A stretch of DNA of 7,956 bases, from the NCBI GenBank assembly GCA_017880985.1, contig JADGRK010000101.1, positions 1 through 7,956 on the forward strand, written 5' to 3'. The position numbers and the translations under genes are program-made. The notes under the pieces were generated by a model. The model was given only the letters and a program-made list of their open reading frames with translations. It did no database searches and was not told the DNA's origin. This stretch comes from Rhodoferax sp. (GTDB lineage: Bacteria > Pseudomonadota > Gammaproteobacteria > Burkholderiales > Burkholderiaceae_C). Shown piece by piece: positions 1 to 6,013 of this stretch (position 1 is the stretch's first letter; the number at the start of each line of letters is the position of its first letter).

Positions 1-2
1 TG

Positions 3-977
3 CAACTTGATCAGGTCACCCGCAGCTATGCGATGCCCCGTGAGCGACTGTGGGGCCCGGCGCCAGTGGTACACGCTTTGCGGGGTGTAAGCCTGCGCAT
101 GAGCAGTGGCAAAAACCTCGGTGTGGTCGGCGAATCGGGCTCGGGCAAATCGACCCTGGCGCGTCTGGTGATGGCGCTGGAGCCGCCCACCAGTGGCGCG
201 GTCCATCTGCTTGGGCAGGCACTCAATCAACTCAGTCCGGCCGCCCTGCGCGACGCGCGGCGCAATTTTCAAATGGTGTTTCAGGATCCGTATGGTTCGC
301 TCGACCCGCGTCAGACGGTGCAGCGTATCGTCACCGAGCCACTGGCCGTGCTGGGCGGCAGCAGCGCGGCCGACATGCGCAGCCAAGCTCATGAGGTGCT
401 GAGCTCAGTCGGCTTGCGCAGCAGCGATCTGGACAAATACCCGCATGAGTTTTCGGGTGGCCAACGCCAGCGTATCGCCATTGCCCGTGCCATCATGACG
501 CGCCCCAAACTGATCGTCGCGGACGAGCCGGTCAGCGCCCTGGATGTGTCAGTGCAGGCCCAGGTGCTCAACCTGATGCAGGATTTGGCGCAACAGTTTG
601 GCGTGACCTATCTGCTCATCAGCCACGATCTGGCGGTGGTTGACCATTTGTGCGACGAGGTTGCCGTGATCTACCAGGGGCGCATTGTGGAACAGGGCTC
701 GCCGGTCACGCTATTTCGGGAAGCGGCCCACCCCTACACCCAGGCACTGTTGGCCGCCGTGCCCCGCGCCACTCCGAACCCGGCAGCGGCGGGGAGAAAG
801 CGCAGCATCCCGATCACGCCGCGCCAGCATCCGGCCACAGCCTGCCCCTACGCCCCGCGTTGCGCCCAGGCACAAGCTCTGTGCGACCGGCAGCGACCCG
901 AACTCGGGTTGATCAGCGAGGGACATCAGGTGGCTTGCCATTTTGGTTCCAGGTTTATAGCGCCAGACAAGGGTTAA
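3..977 (+). CDS. Peptide-type ABC transporter ATP-binding protein (DppF/OppF family), 5' end outside window
   Basis: This is the cytoplasmic ATPase that would energise a dipeptide/oligopeptide-type importer. The frame is already open at base 3, so the start lies upstream; 324 residues are visible and probably only a few to about 20 are missing. Counting from base 3, Walker A GESGSGKS is at residues 43-50, followed by a Q-loop in VFQDPYGSLDP, the signature SGGQRQRIAIARA, Walker B LIVADEPVSALD and the switch histidine in LLISHD. The C-terminal oligo_HPY region is present, with HPYTQALLAAVP and the cysteine-bearing CPYAPRCAQAQALC, which separates the peptide/nickel class from other ABC ATPases. 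It could instead be the second half of a fused double ATPase (GsiA-like), because the N-terminus is cut. The binding protein follows after 71 bases on the same strand. Family assignment is firm; substrate is not. Confidence 0.93.
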   Translation, partial: QLDQVTRSYAMPRERLWGPAPVVHALRGVSLRMSSGKNLGVVGESGSGKSTLARLVMALEPPTSGAVHLLGQALNQLSPAALRDARRNFQMVFQDPYGSLDPRQTVQRIVTEPLAVLGGSSAADMRSQAHEVLSSVGLRSSDLDKYPHEFSGGQRQRIAIARAIMTRPKLIVADEPVSALDVSVQAQVLNLMQDLAQQFGVTYLLISHDLAVVDHLCDEVAVIYQGRIVEQGSPVTLFREAAHPYTQALLAAVPRATPNPAAAGRKRSIPITPRQHPATACPYAPRCAQAQALCDRQRPELGLISEGHQVACHFGSRFIAPDKG

Positions 978-1036
978 AAATGGTATTGTTCGGCGTCGTG
1001 TCGTGCAGGATTTTGGTTCAGGACTCATTTTTTTAC

Positions 1037-1041
1037 AGGAG
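1037..1041 (+). promoter_or_regulatory. Ribosome binding site fixing the GTG start of the binding protein
   Basis: AGGAG lies 7 bases before GTG at 1049. It decides the start: the same frame stays open upstream to an ATG at 650, but that stretch lies inside the ATPase gene and lacks the character of a signal peptide. A run of seven T residues (1028-1034) lies just before the site, with no stem upstream that would make it a terminator. Confidence 0.8.
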
Positions 1042-1048
1042 AAATATC

Positions 1049-2542
1049 GTGCTCAATCGTCGTCACATTCTCACCTCGGCTGCCACCGGTGCCGCACTGG
1101 CAACGCTGCCCTGGGCTGCCAGCGCGCAAGGCAAAAAAGACAGCGTTGTGCTGGCCATGACGCTGGAGCCGCCAGGGCTCGATCCGACCGCAGGAGCAGC
1201 TTCTGCGATTGCCGAGATCGTGCAATACAACATCTTCGAGACGCTCACCAAAATCAACAGCGACGGCAGCGTCTCGCCGCTGCTGGCAGAAAGCTGGGAA
1301 GTCTCGCCCGATCTCAAAACGTACACGTTCAAACTGCGCAAAGGGGTGAAGTTTCAGAACGGCGAAGCGTTCAACGCCAGTGCCGTCAAGTTTTCATTTG
1401 AGCGCGCCGCTGCGGAGAAAAGCACCAACAAGGACAAACGTACTTTTGCCAGCATGCAGAGCGTGGCGGCCATCGACGACCACACTGTCGTCATTCTCAA
1501 CAAATCACTCGACCCCGACTTCTTGTTCTTGATGGGCCAGGCCACCGCCATCATCGTTGAACCCAAAAGCGCGGACAGCAATGCCACCAAACCGGTGGGC
1601 ACCGGCCCTTACCAGCTCGCGGCATGGAGCAAAGGGTCTTCCGTCACTTTGACCAAGTGGGATGGCTACCGCAGCGCTGCCAATGTCAAGATGAAGAAGG
1701 TGACTTTCCGCTTCATCAGCGATACAGCGGCCCAGGTGGCAGCCCTGCTGGCGGGCGATGTGGATGCCTTCCCGCGCGTCACGCCGCGCAGCGTGGTGCA
1801 GTTCAAGACCAATGCCAAGTTCCAGGTGGTGGTGAGTGGTTCGCGCGCCAAAACCATTCTGGCCATCAACAACAAGAAAAAGCCGCTCGATGACGTGCGT
1901 GTGCGCCGCGCCATTGCCGCCGCGATTGACCGCAAAGCCGTCATTGAGGGCGCGGCCGACGGCTACGGCGTGCCGATTGGCAGCCACTATGTGCCGGGCG
2001 CATTTGGCTACGTTGACACCACCGGCATCAACCCGTTCAATATCGAAAAAGCCAAGGCCCTGCTGGCCGAAGCCGGCATCAAAACGCCCCTGGAGCTGAG
2101 CCTGAAATTGCCACCGCCGCCCTATGCGCGTCAGGGGGGCGAGGTGATCGCGGCGCAACTGGCCAAGATTGGCATCATCGCCAAGATTGAAAACGTCGAA
2201 TGGGCGCAGTGGCTCAGTGGCACTTTTACCAATAAGAACTACGACCTCACCATCATCTCGCACGTGGAACCTTTTGACTTGGCTAACTTCGCGAAGCCGG
2301 ACTATTACTGGGGTTACAACTCACCGCAATTTTCCGCCTTGTTTGAAAAGATCCAGAACGCGCCGCGAGCCGCTGATCGGGCCAAACTGCTCGGCGACGC
2401 GCAGCGCATGCTGGCCAATGACGCAGTACACGCCTTTTTGTACCAGCCGCAATGGATCACGGTGGCCAACAAGAACCTCAAAGGACTGTGGAAGGACATG
2501 CCGATTTTTGTCAACGACGTATCGGCATTGTCGTGGTCGTAA
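1049..2542 (+). CDS. Periplasmic solute-binding protein of peptide-type ABC transporter (SBP family 5), 497 aa
   Basis: This is the substrate-capturing subunit of a peptide/nickel-class ABC importer. The GTG start is set by AGGAG 7 bases upstream. The first 26 residues form an export signal with a twin-arginine-like start (NRRHILT, R4-R5), a hydrophobic Ala/Leu core and a likely signal peptidase I site after ASA26, so Tat rather than Sec export is plausible. The mature part shows family-5 hallmarks: PPGLDPT near the N-terminus, PLLAESWEVSPDLKTYTFKL then RKGVKFQNGEAFNA, TGPYQL mid-protein, LLAGDVDAF, and the second-lobe start DVRVRRAIAAAIDRKAVIEG. The length is typical. It lies between the ATPase and three hydrolases and overlaps the amidase, suggesting one transcript. 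The ligand could be an oligopeptide, a modified amide or something unrelated; family-5 proteins are poor predictors of substrate. Confidence 0.92.
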   Translation: MLNRRHILTSAATGAALATLPWAASAQGKKDSVVLAMTLEPPGLDPTAGAASAIAEIVQYNIFETLTKINSDGSVSPLLAESWEVSPDLKTYTFKLRKGVKFQNGEAFNASAVKFSFERAAAEKSTNKDKRTFASMQSVAAIDDHTVVILNKSLDPDFLFLMGQATAIIVEPKSADSNATKPVGTGPYQLAAWSKGSSVTLTKWDGYRSAANVKMKKVTFRFISDTAAQVAALLAGDVDAFPRVTPRSVVQFKTNAKFQVVVSGSRAKTILAINNKKKPLDDVRVRRAIAAAIDRKAVIEGAADGYGVPIGSHYVPGAFGYVDTTGINPFNIEKAKALLAEAGIKTPLELSLKLPPPPYARQGGEVIAAQLAKIGIIAKIENVEWAQWLSGTFTNKNYDLTIISHVEPFDLANFAKPDYYWGYNSPQFSALFEKIQNAPRAADRAKLLGDAQRMLANDAVHAFLYQPQWITVANKNLKGLWKDMPIFVNDVSALSWS

Positions 2543-3936
2543 AACTGCACGAACTCGGCGCCCATCAACTGATTGCGGCCTACCACCGGCGCGAGCTGTC
2601 GCCGGTCGAGGTCACGCAATCGGTTCTGGAACACATTGAGCGCTGGGAACCTCATATTCATGCCACTTATCTGCTGCGACCGGAGCTTGCGCTGGACCAG
2701 GCGCGCGCTTCCGAGGCCCGCTGGCAGCGCGGTGAGCCGTGTGGTGCGCTGGACGGCGTGCCTGTCACCCTCAAGGAAAACATCGCCACGCGTGGCGACC
2801 CCATGCCACTGGGTACGCTGGCCACCGAGCTGACACCCGCTGCGGCCGACGCGCCACCGGCCGCCCGACTGTTTGAGGCCGGTGCCGTCATGGTCAGCAA
2901 GACCACCATGCCCGACTACGGCATGCTGTCAAGTGGCTTATCGAGTTTTCATCCACTGGCGCGCAATCCGTGGGACCTGAGCAAGACGCCCGGCGGCTCC
3001 AGTGCCGGCGCCGGGGCGGCGGCGGCAGCCGGTTATGGCCCACTGCACATCGGCACCGACATTGGTGGTTCGCTGCGTTTGCCCGCCGGCTGGTGCGGCA
3101 TTTTCAGCCTTAAGCCGAGTCTGGGCCGCATTCCGATTGATCCGCCTTACACCGGCCGTGCGGCCGGCCCCATGACGCGCACCGTCGCGGACGCGGCGCT
3201 GATGATGCAGGTGCTGTCGCTGCCGGACGCACGCGACAGCATGAGTCTGCCCTACCAAGCGATCGACTGGGACCAGTTTGAGCAAGGCGTGGACATGCTG
3301 CGTGGGCTCAAGATTGGGCTATTGATGCAGGCTGGCTGCGGACTGGCCGTTGAGCCCGAGGTGTGCGCTGCCATTGAGCACGCAGCTGTTATCTTTGAAC
3401 GCGCCGGTGCCATTGTCGAACCCATACCGCCCTTCATGACGCAAGCCATGCTCGACGGCATGGATCAAAGCTGGCGCTTGCGGTCGCACATCGACATGGC
3501 GGCGCTGGTAGCAGAAAAAAAAGCCAAAATATTACCCTTCATCCAGCAATGGGCCGACAGCGCGGCCGGCATGACTGGACCACAGGCGTTCATCGCCTTC
3601 AGCCAGTTTCACGCCACGCGCGTGGCTACGGTGCGTGCCTGCCAGCATTTTGACTTCGTGATTTCGCCCACTTCACCGATGCCGGCTTTTGCGGCGGAAT
3701 TGCCTTCGCCCAGCAACGACCCGCTGCACGCCATGGAGCACATCGGCTTCACGGTGCCTTACAACATGTCGGAACAACCCGCCGCCTCCATCAATTGCGG
3801 CTATACCAGCAGCGGCTTGCCCATCGGCCTGCAGATTGCCGGCCGACGCTTTGATGATCTGGGTGTGTTGCAGGTGTCGCGGGCTTTTGAGTTGCTGCGT
3901 GACCCGCAGCGACCCTGGCCGCAGCCTCCCGCCTGA
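2533..3936 (+). CDS. Amidase-signature family hydrolase, about 467 aa
   Basis: This is a cytoplasmic amide hydrolase of the amidase-signature (AS) family with a Ser-cisSer-Lys triad. With the GTG at 2533 as residue 1, the lysine is K81 in DGVPVTLKENI, the cis-serine is S156 in PGGSSAG and the nucleophile is S180 in DIGGSLRLPA. Spacings of 75 and 24 residues equal those I recall for FAAH (K142, S217, S241). The C-terminal INCGYTSSGLPIGLQIAGRRFDD motif of the family is also present. The start is uncertain: GTG 2533 overlaps the binding-protein stop by 10 bases and has no strong Shine-Dalgarno; the upstream ATG at 2452 would overlap by 91 bases and is unlikely; CTG 2545 is another option. GatA is unlikely, as no gatB or gatC is next to it. 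A catabolic amidase acting on an imported compound fits the context; the substrate is unknown. Confidence 0.92.
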   Translation: MVVKLHELGAHQLIAAYHRRELSPVEVTQSVLEHIERWEPHIHATYLLRPELALDQARASEARWQRGEPCGALDGVPVTLKENIATRGDPMPLGTLATELTPAAADAPPAARLFEAGAVMVSKTTMPDYGMLSSGLSSFHPLARNPWDLSKTPGGSSAGAGAAAAAGYGPLHIGTDIGGSLRLPAGWCGIFSLKPSLGRIPIDPPYTGRAAGPMTRTVADAALMMQVLSLPDARDSMSLPYQAIDWDQFEQGVDMLRGLKIGLLMQAGCGLAVEPEVCAAIEHAAVIFERAGAIVEPIPPFMTQAMLDGMDQSWRLRSHIDMAALVAEKKAKILPFIQQWADSAAGMTGPQAFIAFSQFHATRVATVRACQHFDFVISPTSPMPAFAAELPSPSNDPLHAMEHIGFTVPYNMSEQPAASINCGYTSSGLPIGLQIAGRRFDDLGVLQVSRAFELLRDPQRPWPQPPA

Positions 3937-4646
3937 TGACCCAACTTGTTTTTATTCCCGGTCTGGCCGCCGACGCCATCATCTGGCAGCATCAGATGGC
4001 GGCCATGCCAGCGCAGCTCCAGCCCGCGGTCACCGACGTACACATGCGCCACGTCACGCTGCCGGAAATGGCGGCGACCCTGCTGCAGGAGCATTCAGGC
4101 GAGCTGATACTGTGTGGCGCCTCGATGGGCGGCATGCTGGCGATGGAGGTAGTGCACCAAGCCCCGCAGCGTACCATAGGGCTGGCGTTGCTGGGCACCA
4201 CTGCGCGGCCCGAAACTGATGCGATGAGGGCACTGCGTGAAGCGGCGATCATCTTGTTTGAGCAGGGTCGGGTCAAAGAGCTACTGGAAGCCAACCTGGC
4301 CATGGCCTTTCATCCCGGGCGGGCCGACGATAGCGAGCTGCGCCAAATTTATCTTGACTTCGTGCTAGCTGCTGGCGCGGCCCAGTTGATACGCCAAAAC
4401 CGGGCCCTGATGGCACGCCCCGATGCACGGCTTCACTTGGGCTTGGTGTCCTGCCCGACACTGGTGCTGTGCGGCGACTCCGACCAGCTCACACCGCCCG
4501 AATGCTCACGCGAAATTGTGCAACTGATCAAGGGCTCCGAGCTCAAGCTGGTGCCGAAGTGTGGCCATATGCTGACCATGGAACGGCCCGCCGAGGTCAA
4601 TGCAGCGCTGCTGGCCTGGCTGGCAGCTATCGCGCCCTTGACCTGA
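3936..4646 (+). CDS. Alpha/beta hydrolase, 236 aa
   Basis: This is a small alpha/beta-hydrolase-fold enzyme, probably cytoplasmic as there is no signal peptide. The nucleophile elbow GASMGG (S63), the acid D183 in GDSDQLTPP and the histidine H211 in CGHMLTMERP make a complete Ser-Asp-His triad. The N-terminal strand and oxyanion loop read LVFIPGLAAD, so the usual His-Gly is replaced by Pro-Gly-Leu, common in some esterase branches. The ATG shares its A with the amidase TGA stop (TGATG), a strong sign of translational coupling. The chain is shorter than many family members because the cap region (about residues 95-165) is small and helical. The reaction could be ester, lactone or amide hydrolysis; nothing in the sequence chooses between them. 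Confidence 0.88.
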   Translation: MTQLVFIPGLAADAIIWQHQMAAMPAQLQPAVTDVHMRHVTLPEMAATLLQEHSGELILCGASMGGMLAMEVVHQAPQRTIGLALLGTTARPETDAMRALREAAIILFEQGRVKELLEANLAMAFHPGRADDSELRQIYLDFVLAAGAAQLIRQNRALMARPDARLHLGLVSCPTLVLCGDSDQLTPPECSREIVQLIKGSELKLVPKCGHMLTMERPAEVNAALLAWLAAIAPLT

Positions 4647-4670
4647 GCCTGCATCGATAATGTTCCGGCC

Positions 4671-5684
4671 ATGAATAATACAAATAGCCCGAGCGGTTCC
4701 ATTACCGATGTGGCCGGCATCGAGGTTGGACATTTCACCGATCCACGCCGTCCGACCGGCTGCACCGTGATCATTACCCGCGACGGGGCGGTGGCCGGCG
4801 TGGACGTGCGTGGCGCGGCCCCCGGCACGCGTGAGACCGACCTGTTGAACCCTTCCAATCTGGTGGATCGCGTGCACGCCATCCTGCTGGCCGGTGGCAG
4901 CGCCTGGGGGCTGGATGCGGCCAGCGGCGTGATGCAGTGGCTTGAAGAACAAGGCATCGGATTGGAAGTGGGTTTTGGTCTGGTGCCGATCGTGCCGGCC
5001 GCTGTGCTGTTTGACTTGCCGGTGGGCGATGCCAGTATCCGGCCTGACGCGCGGGCCGGCTATCAGGCTTGTCTGGCGGCCCGACGTGACCCACCCGACG
5101 ATGGCAATGTCGGTGCCGGCGCCGGCGCCTTGGTGGGCAAGATCTTTGGCTTGCAGCGCGCCATGCGGGGCGGCATCGGCAGCGCTTCAGTCACCGTGGA
5201 CGGCATCACGGTCGGCGCCATCGTCGCCTGTAACGCCCTGGGCGACATCATTGATCCTGCCTCGGGTCAGCTATTGGCGGGTGCCAGAACGCCGGATGGC
5301 ACAGCCCTGCTGAATTCGCGCGAGGCGATCCTGGCGGGTGTGTTGCCGCAACCGGTTTTGGCGGGCACCAACACCACCATCGGCGTGATTGCCACCGATG
5401 CGATATTGACCAAAGCCCAGGCACAACGCCTGGCCCTGGTGGCTCATGACGGACTGGCCCGGGCCATCAATCCGGTGCACAGCCCCTCGGATGGAGACAC
5501 CCTGTTTGCATTGGGCACCGGCCAGGCTGGCAGATCAGCGAGCATGCTGGTGCTGGGCACCATGGCCGCCGAGGTCACGACCCGGGCGGTGATCCGTGCG
5601 GTGATGGCAGCCAGGGCCGTCAGCGCAGGCGCCATGACCTGGCCTGCAGCCTGCGACCTGGTGCACAACGATCATCCGCGCTGA
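4671..5684 (+). CDS. S58/P1-family Ntn hydrolase (DmpA/NylC-like aminopeptidase or oligoamide hydrolase), 337 aa
   Basis: This is a self-processing N-terminal-nucleophile hydrolase of the DmpA/P1 family, which includes the D-aminopeptidase DmpA, beta-aminopeptidases and the nylon-oligomer hydrolase NylC. The N-terminus SITDVAGIEVGHFTD and the block LLAGGSAWGLDAASGV are family hallmarks. The predicted autocleavage site is N234|T235 in AGTNTTIGVIATDA. The other residues expected for a NylC-type site are visible: K157 in VGKIFG, N188 in ACNALGD, and D274 and D276 in SPSDGDTLF. These sit at near-constant offsets (31-32) from the NylC residues I recall (K189, N219, T267, D306, D308). The ATG follows the hydrolase stop by 24 bases with only a weak Shine-Dalgarno. 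No signal peptide is seen. Precursor cleavage would give chains of about 234 and 103 residues. It is probably the last gene of the catabolic operon. Confidence 0.9.
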   Translation: MNNTNSPSGSITDVAGIEVGHFTDPRRPTGCTVIITRDGAVAGVDVRGAAPGTRETDLLNPSNLVDRVHAILLAGGSAWGLDAASGVMQWLEEQGIGLEVGFGLVPIVPAAVLFDLPVGDASIRPDARAGYQACLAARRDPPDDGNVGAGAGALVGKIFGLQRAMRGGIGSASVTVDGITVGAIVACNALGDIIDPASGQLLAGARTPDGTALLNSREAILAGVLPQPVLAGTNTTIGVIATDAILTKAQAQRLALVAHDGLARAINPVHSPSDGDTLFALGTGQAGRSASMLVLGTMAAEVTTRAVIRAVMAARAVSAGAMTWPAACDLVHNDHPR

Positions 5685-5703
5685 CGACAAGCTTTACCCT
5701 TGG

Positions 5704-5747
5704 TTGACAAATGACGCCCGCACAACGCCAGCGGCCGCGCCTACAAT
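5704..5747 (+). promoter_or_regulatory. Possible promoter elements: TACAAT -10 box (5742-5747), distant TTGACA (5704-5709)
   Basis: TACAAT is one mismatch from the sigma70 -10 consensus and sits in the context CCTACAATC. A perfect TTGACA lies upstream, but the gap is 32 bases, far beyond the usual 16-18, so the two cannot be a standard pair. At the correct spacing from TACAAT (about 5719-5724) I see no good -35. If TACAAT is used, transcription would start near 5753-5756, giving a 5' UTR of roughly 260 bases before the transporter and about 22 bases before the leader ORF. Confidence 0.4.
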
Positions 5748-5776
5748 CGCCTCCATCTCAACAACCGGCCAATCTC

Positions 5777-5824
5777 ATGGACTCAGACAGTTCCTGGCCT
5801 CCGGTTAGTCTGATTCGCGTCTAG
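5777..5824 (+). CDS. Candidate leader peptide MDSDSSWPPVSLIRV (15 aa)
   Basis: This is a short ORF (ATG to TAG) about 190 bases upstream of the NRAMP transporter and just after the possible promoter. The peptide has two acidic residues (D2, D4), one Trp and a Pro-Pro pair (residues 8-9). Acidic plus proline residues near the N-terminus are known to destabilise translating ribosomes at low Mg2+ in E. coli MgtL, so a sensing role is plausible but inferred. The Shine-Dalgarno is poor (CCAATCTC before ATG). An in-frame ATG at 5711 would give 37 residues, but it lies upstream of the TACAAT box. The strongest support is that the ORF's own codons contain complementary segments (5783-5789 and 5808-5813) that can pair with each other or with sequence just past the stop. 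An ORF of this size can also arise by chance. Confidence 0.45.
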   Translation: MDSDSSWPPVSLIRV

Positions 5825-5892
5825 ACACATCGCTGTCCGAAGCGCTTGTCTGACTTGGCACGGGGGTAAACGCTCATCGTGCCTGGCAAGCG
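5783..5892 (+). promoter_or_regulatory. Putative attenuator/riboswitch-like leader with mutually exclusive stems
   Basis: Several exact complementary segments overlap so that only some can pair at once. Segment 1 (TCAGACA, 5783-5789) pairs with segment 2 (GTCTGA, 5808-5813; 6 bp) or segment 4 (TGTCTGA, 5847-5853; 7 bp). Segment 3 (AGACA, 5823-5827) also pairs with segment 4 (TGTCT, 5847-5851), stacked near CGCT/AGCG (5831-5834 with 5841-5844). A competing helix joins CGCTTG (5843-5848) to CAAGCG (5887-5892) and encloses the perfect stem GGCACG/CGTGCC (5857-5862 with 5878-5883). Segments 1 and 2 lie inside the leader ORF, so a translating or stalled ribosome would change the fold. I do not recognise a named riboswitch family; it does not resemble my memory of the yybP-ykoY Mn2+ consensus. 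Confidence 0.5.
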
Positions 5893-5904
5893 AAACGCCT
5901 GATT

Positions 5905-5918
5905 GGGGCTTCGGCCCT
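5905..5918 (+). promoter_or_regulatory. C(UUCG)G tetraloop hairpin in transporter leader
   Basis: GGGGC and GCCCT (one G-U pair) close on TTCG, giving the very stable C(UUCG)G RNA tetraloop on a 5-bp stem. The 3' arm overlaps CCTGG (5916-5920), which can pair instead with CCAGG (5936-5940) just before the AT-rich TTCTATTTAAATT tract at 5941-5953. That second pairing could act as a weak terminator or pause, though the T content is too broken for a confident intrinsic terminator. It may equally be a structural part of the leader. Confidence 0.45.
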
Positions 5919-5955
5919 GGCTTCGTATTTCCCGCCCAGGTTCTATTTAAATTGA

Positions 5956-5972
5956 CGCTCGCACGAGCGCTC
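5956..5972 (+). promoter_or_regulatory. Hairpin CGCTC-GCAC-GAGCG overlapping palindrome GAGCGCTC
   Basis: A perfect 5-bp stem (5956-5960 with 5965-5969) has a 4-base loop, and its 3' arm is part of the 8-base palindrome GAGCGCTC (5965-5972). It lies about 30-45 bases before the transporter Shine-Dalgarno. It could be the last helix of the leader RNA or a DNA operator. It does not look like a Fur or MntR box as I know them. Confidence 0.3.
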
Positions 5973-6000
5973 GGGTCGTTGTATCAACTGACAGCGACAT

Positions 6001-6006
6001 AGGGGA
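6001..6006 (+). promoter_or_regulatory. Ribosome binding site of the NRAMP transporter
   Basis: AGGGGA lies 7 bases before ATG 6014, a good spacing, and supports this start over the adjacent in-frame GTG at 6017. The purine-rich site lies outside the stems seen upstream, so if the leader controls translation, sequestration would need a long-range pairing I did not find. Confidence 0.7.
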
Positions 6007-6013
6007 AATAGCC

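Noticed and set aside
650..1048. Upstream extension of the binding protein to ATG 650
   Set aside because: This stretch overlaps the conserved C-terminal oligo_HPY part of the ATPase gene, and the GTG at 1049 has a strong Shine-Dalgarno and a proper signal peptide.
1021..1048. Intrinsic terminator before the binding protein (seven-T run)
   Set aside because: No GC-rich stem precedes the T run; the upstream CAGGA copies are direct, not inverted, repeats.
1505..2263. 252-codon open frame on the - strand inside the binding protein gene
   Set aside because: It lies wholly opposite a well-supported family-5 binding protein. Its product is rich in His, Arg and Gly with no recognisable domain, as expected for an antisense shadow in GC-rich DNA.
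2533..3936. GatA subunit of the amidotransferase
   Set aside because: The amidase fold matches, but no gatB or gatC neighbours are present and the context is catabolic.
5731..5738. GCGGCCGC palindrome
   Set aside because: An 8-base GC palindrome (a NotI site) is expected by chance in GC-rich DNA and nothing around it suggests an operator.
5704..5747. TTGACA and TACAAT as one classical sigma70 promoter
   Set aside because: The 32-base spacing is incompatible with a standard promoter; only the TACAAT box is kept as a tentative -10.
5777..6000. yybP-ykoY Mn2+ riboswitch or M-box Mg2+ riboswitch
   Set aside because: I could not find the conserved loop sequences I remember for either family; a covariance-model search would settle it.
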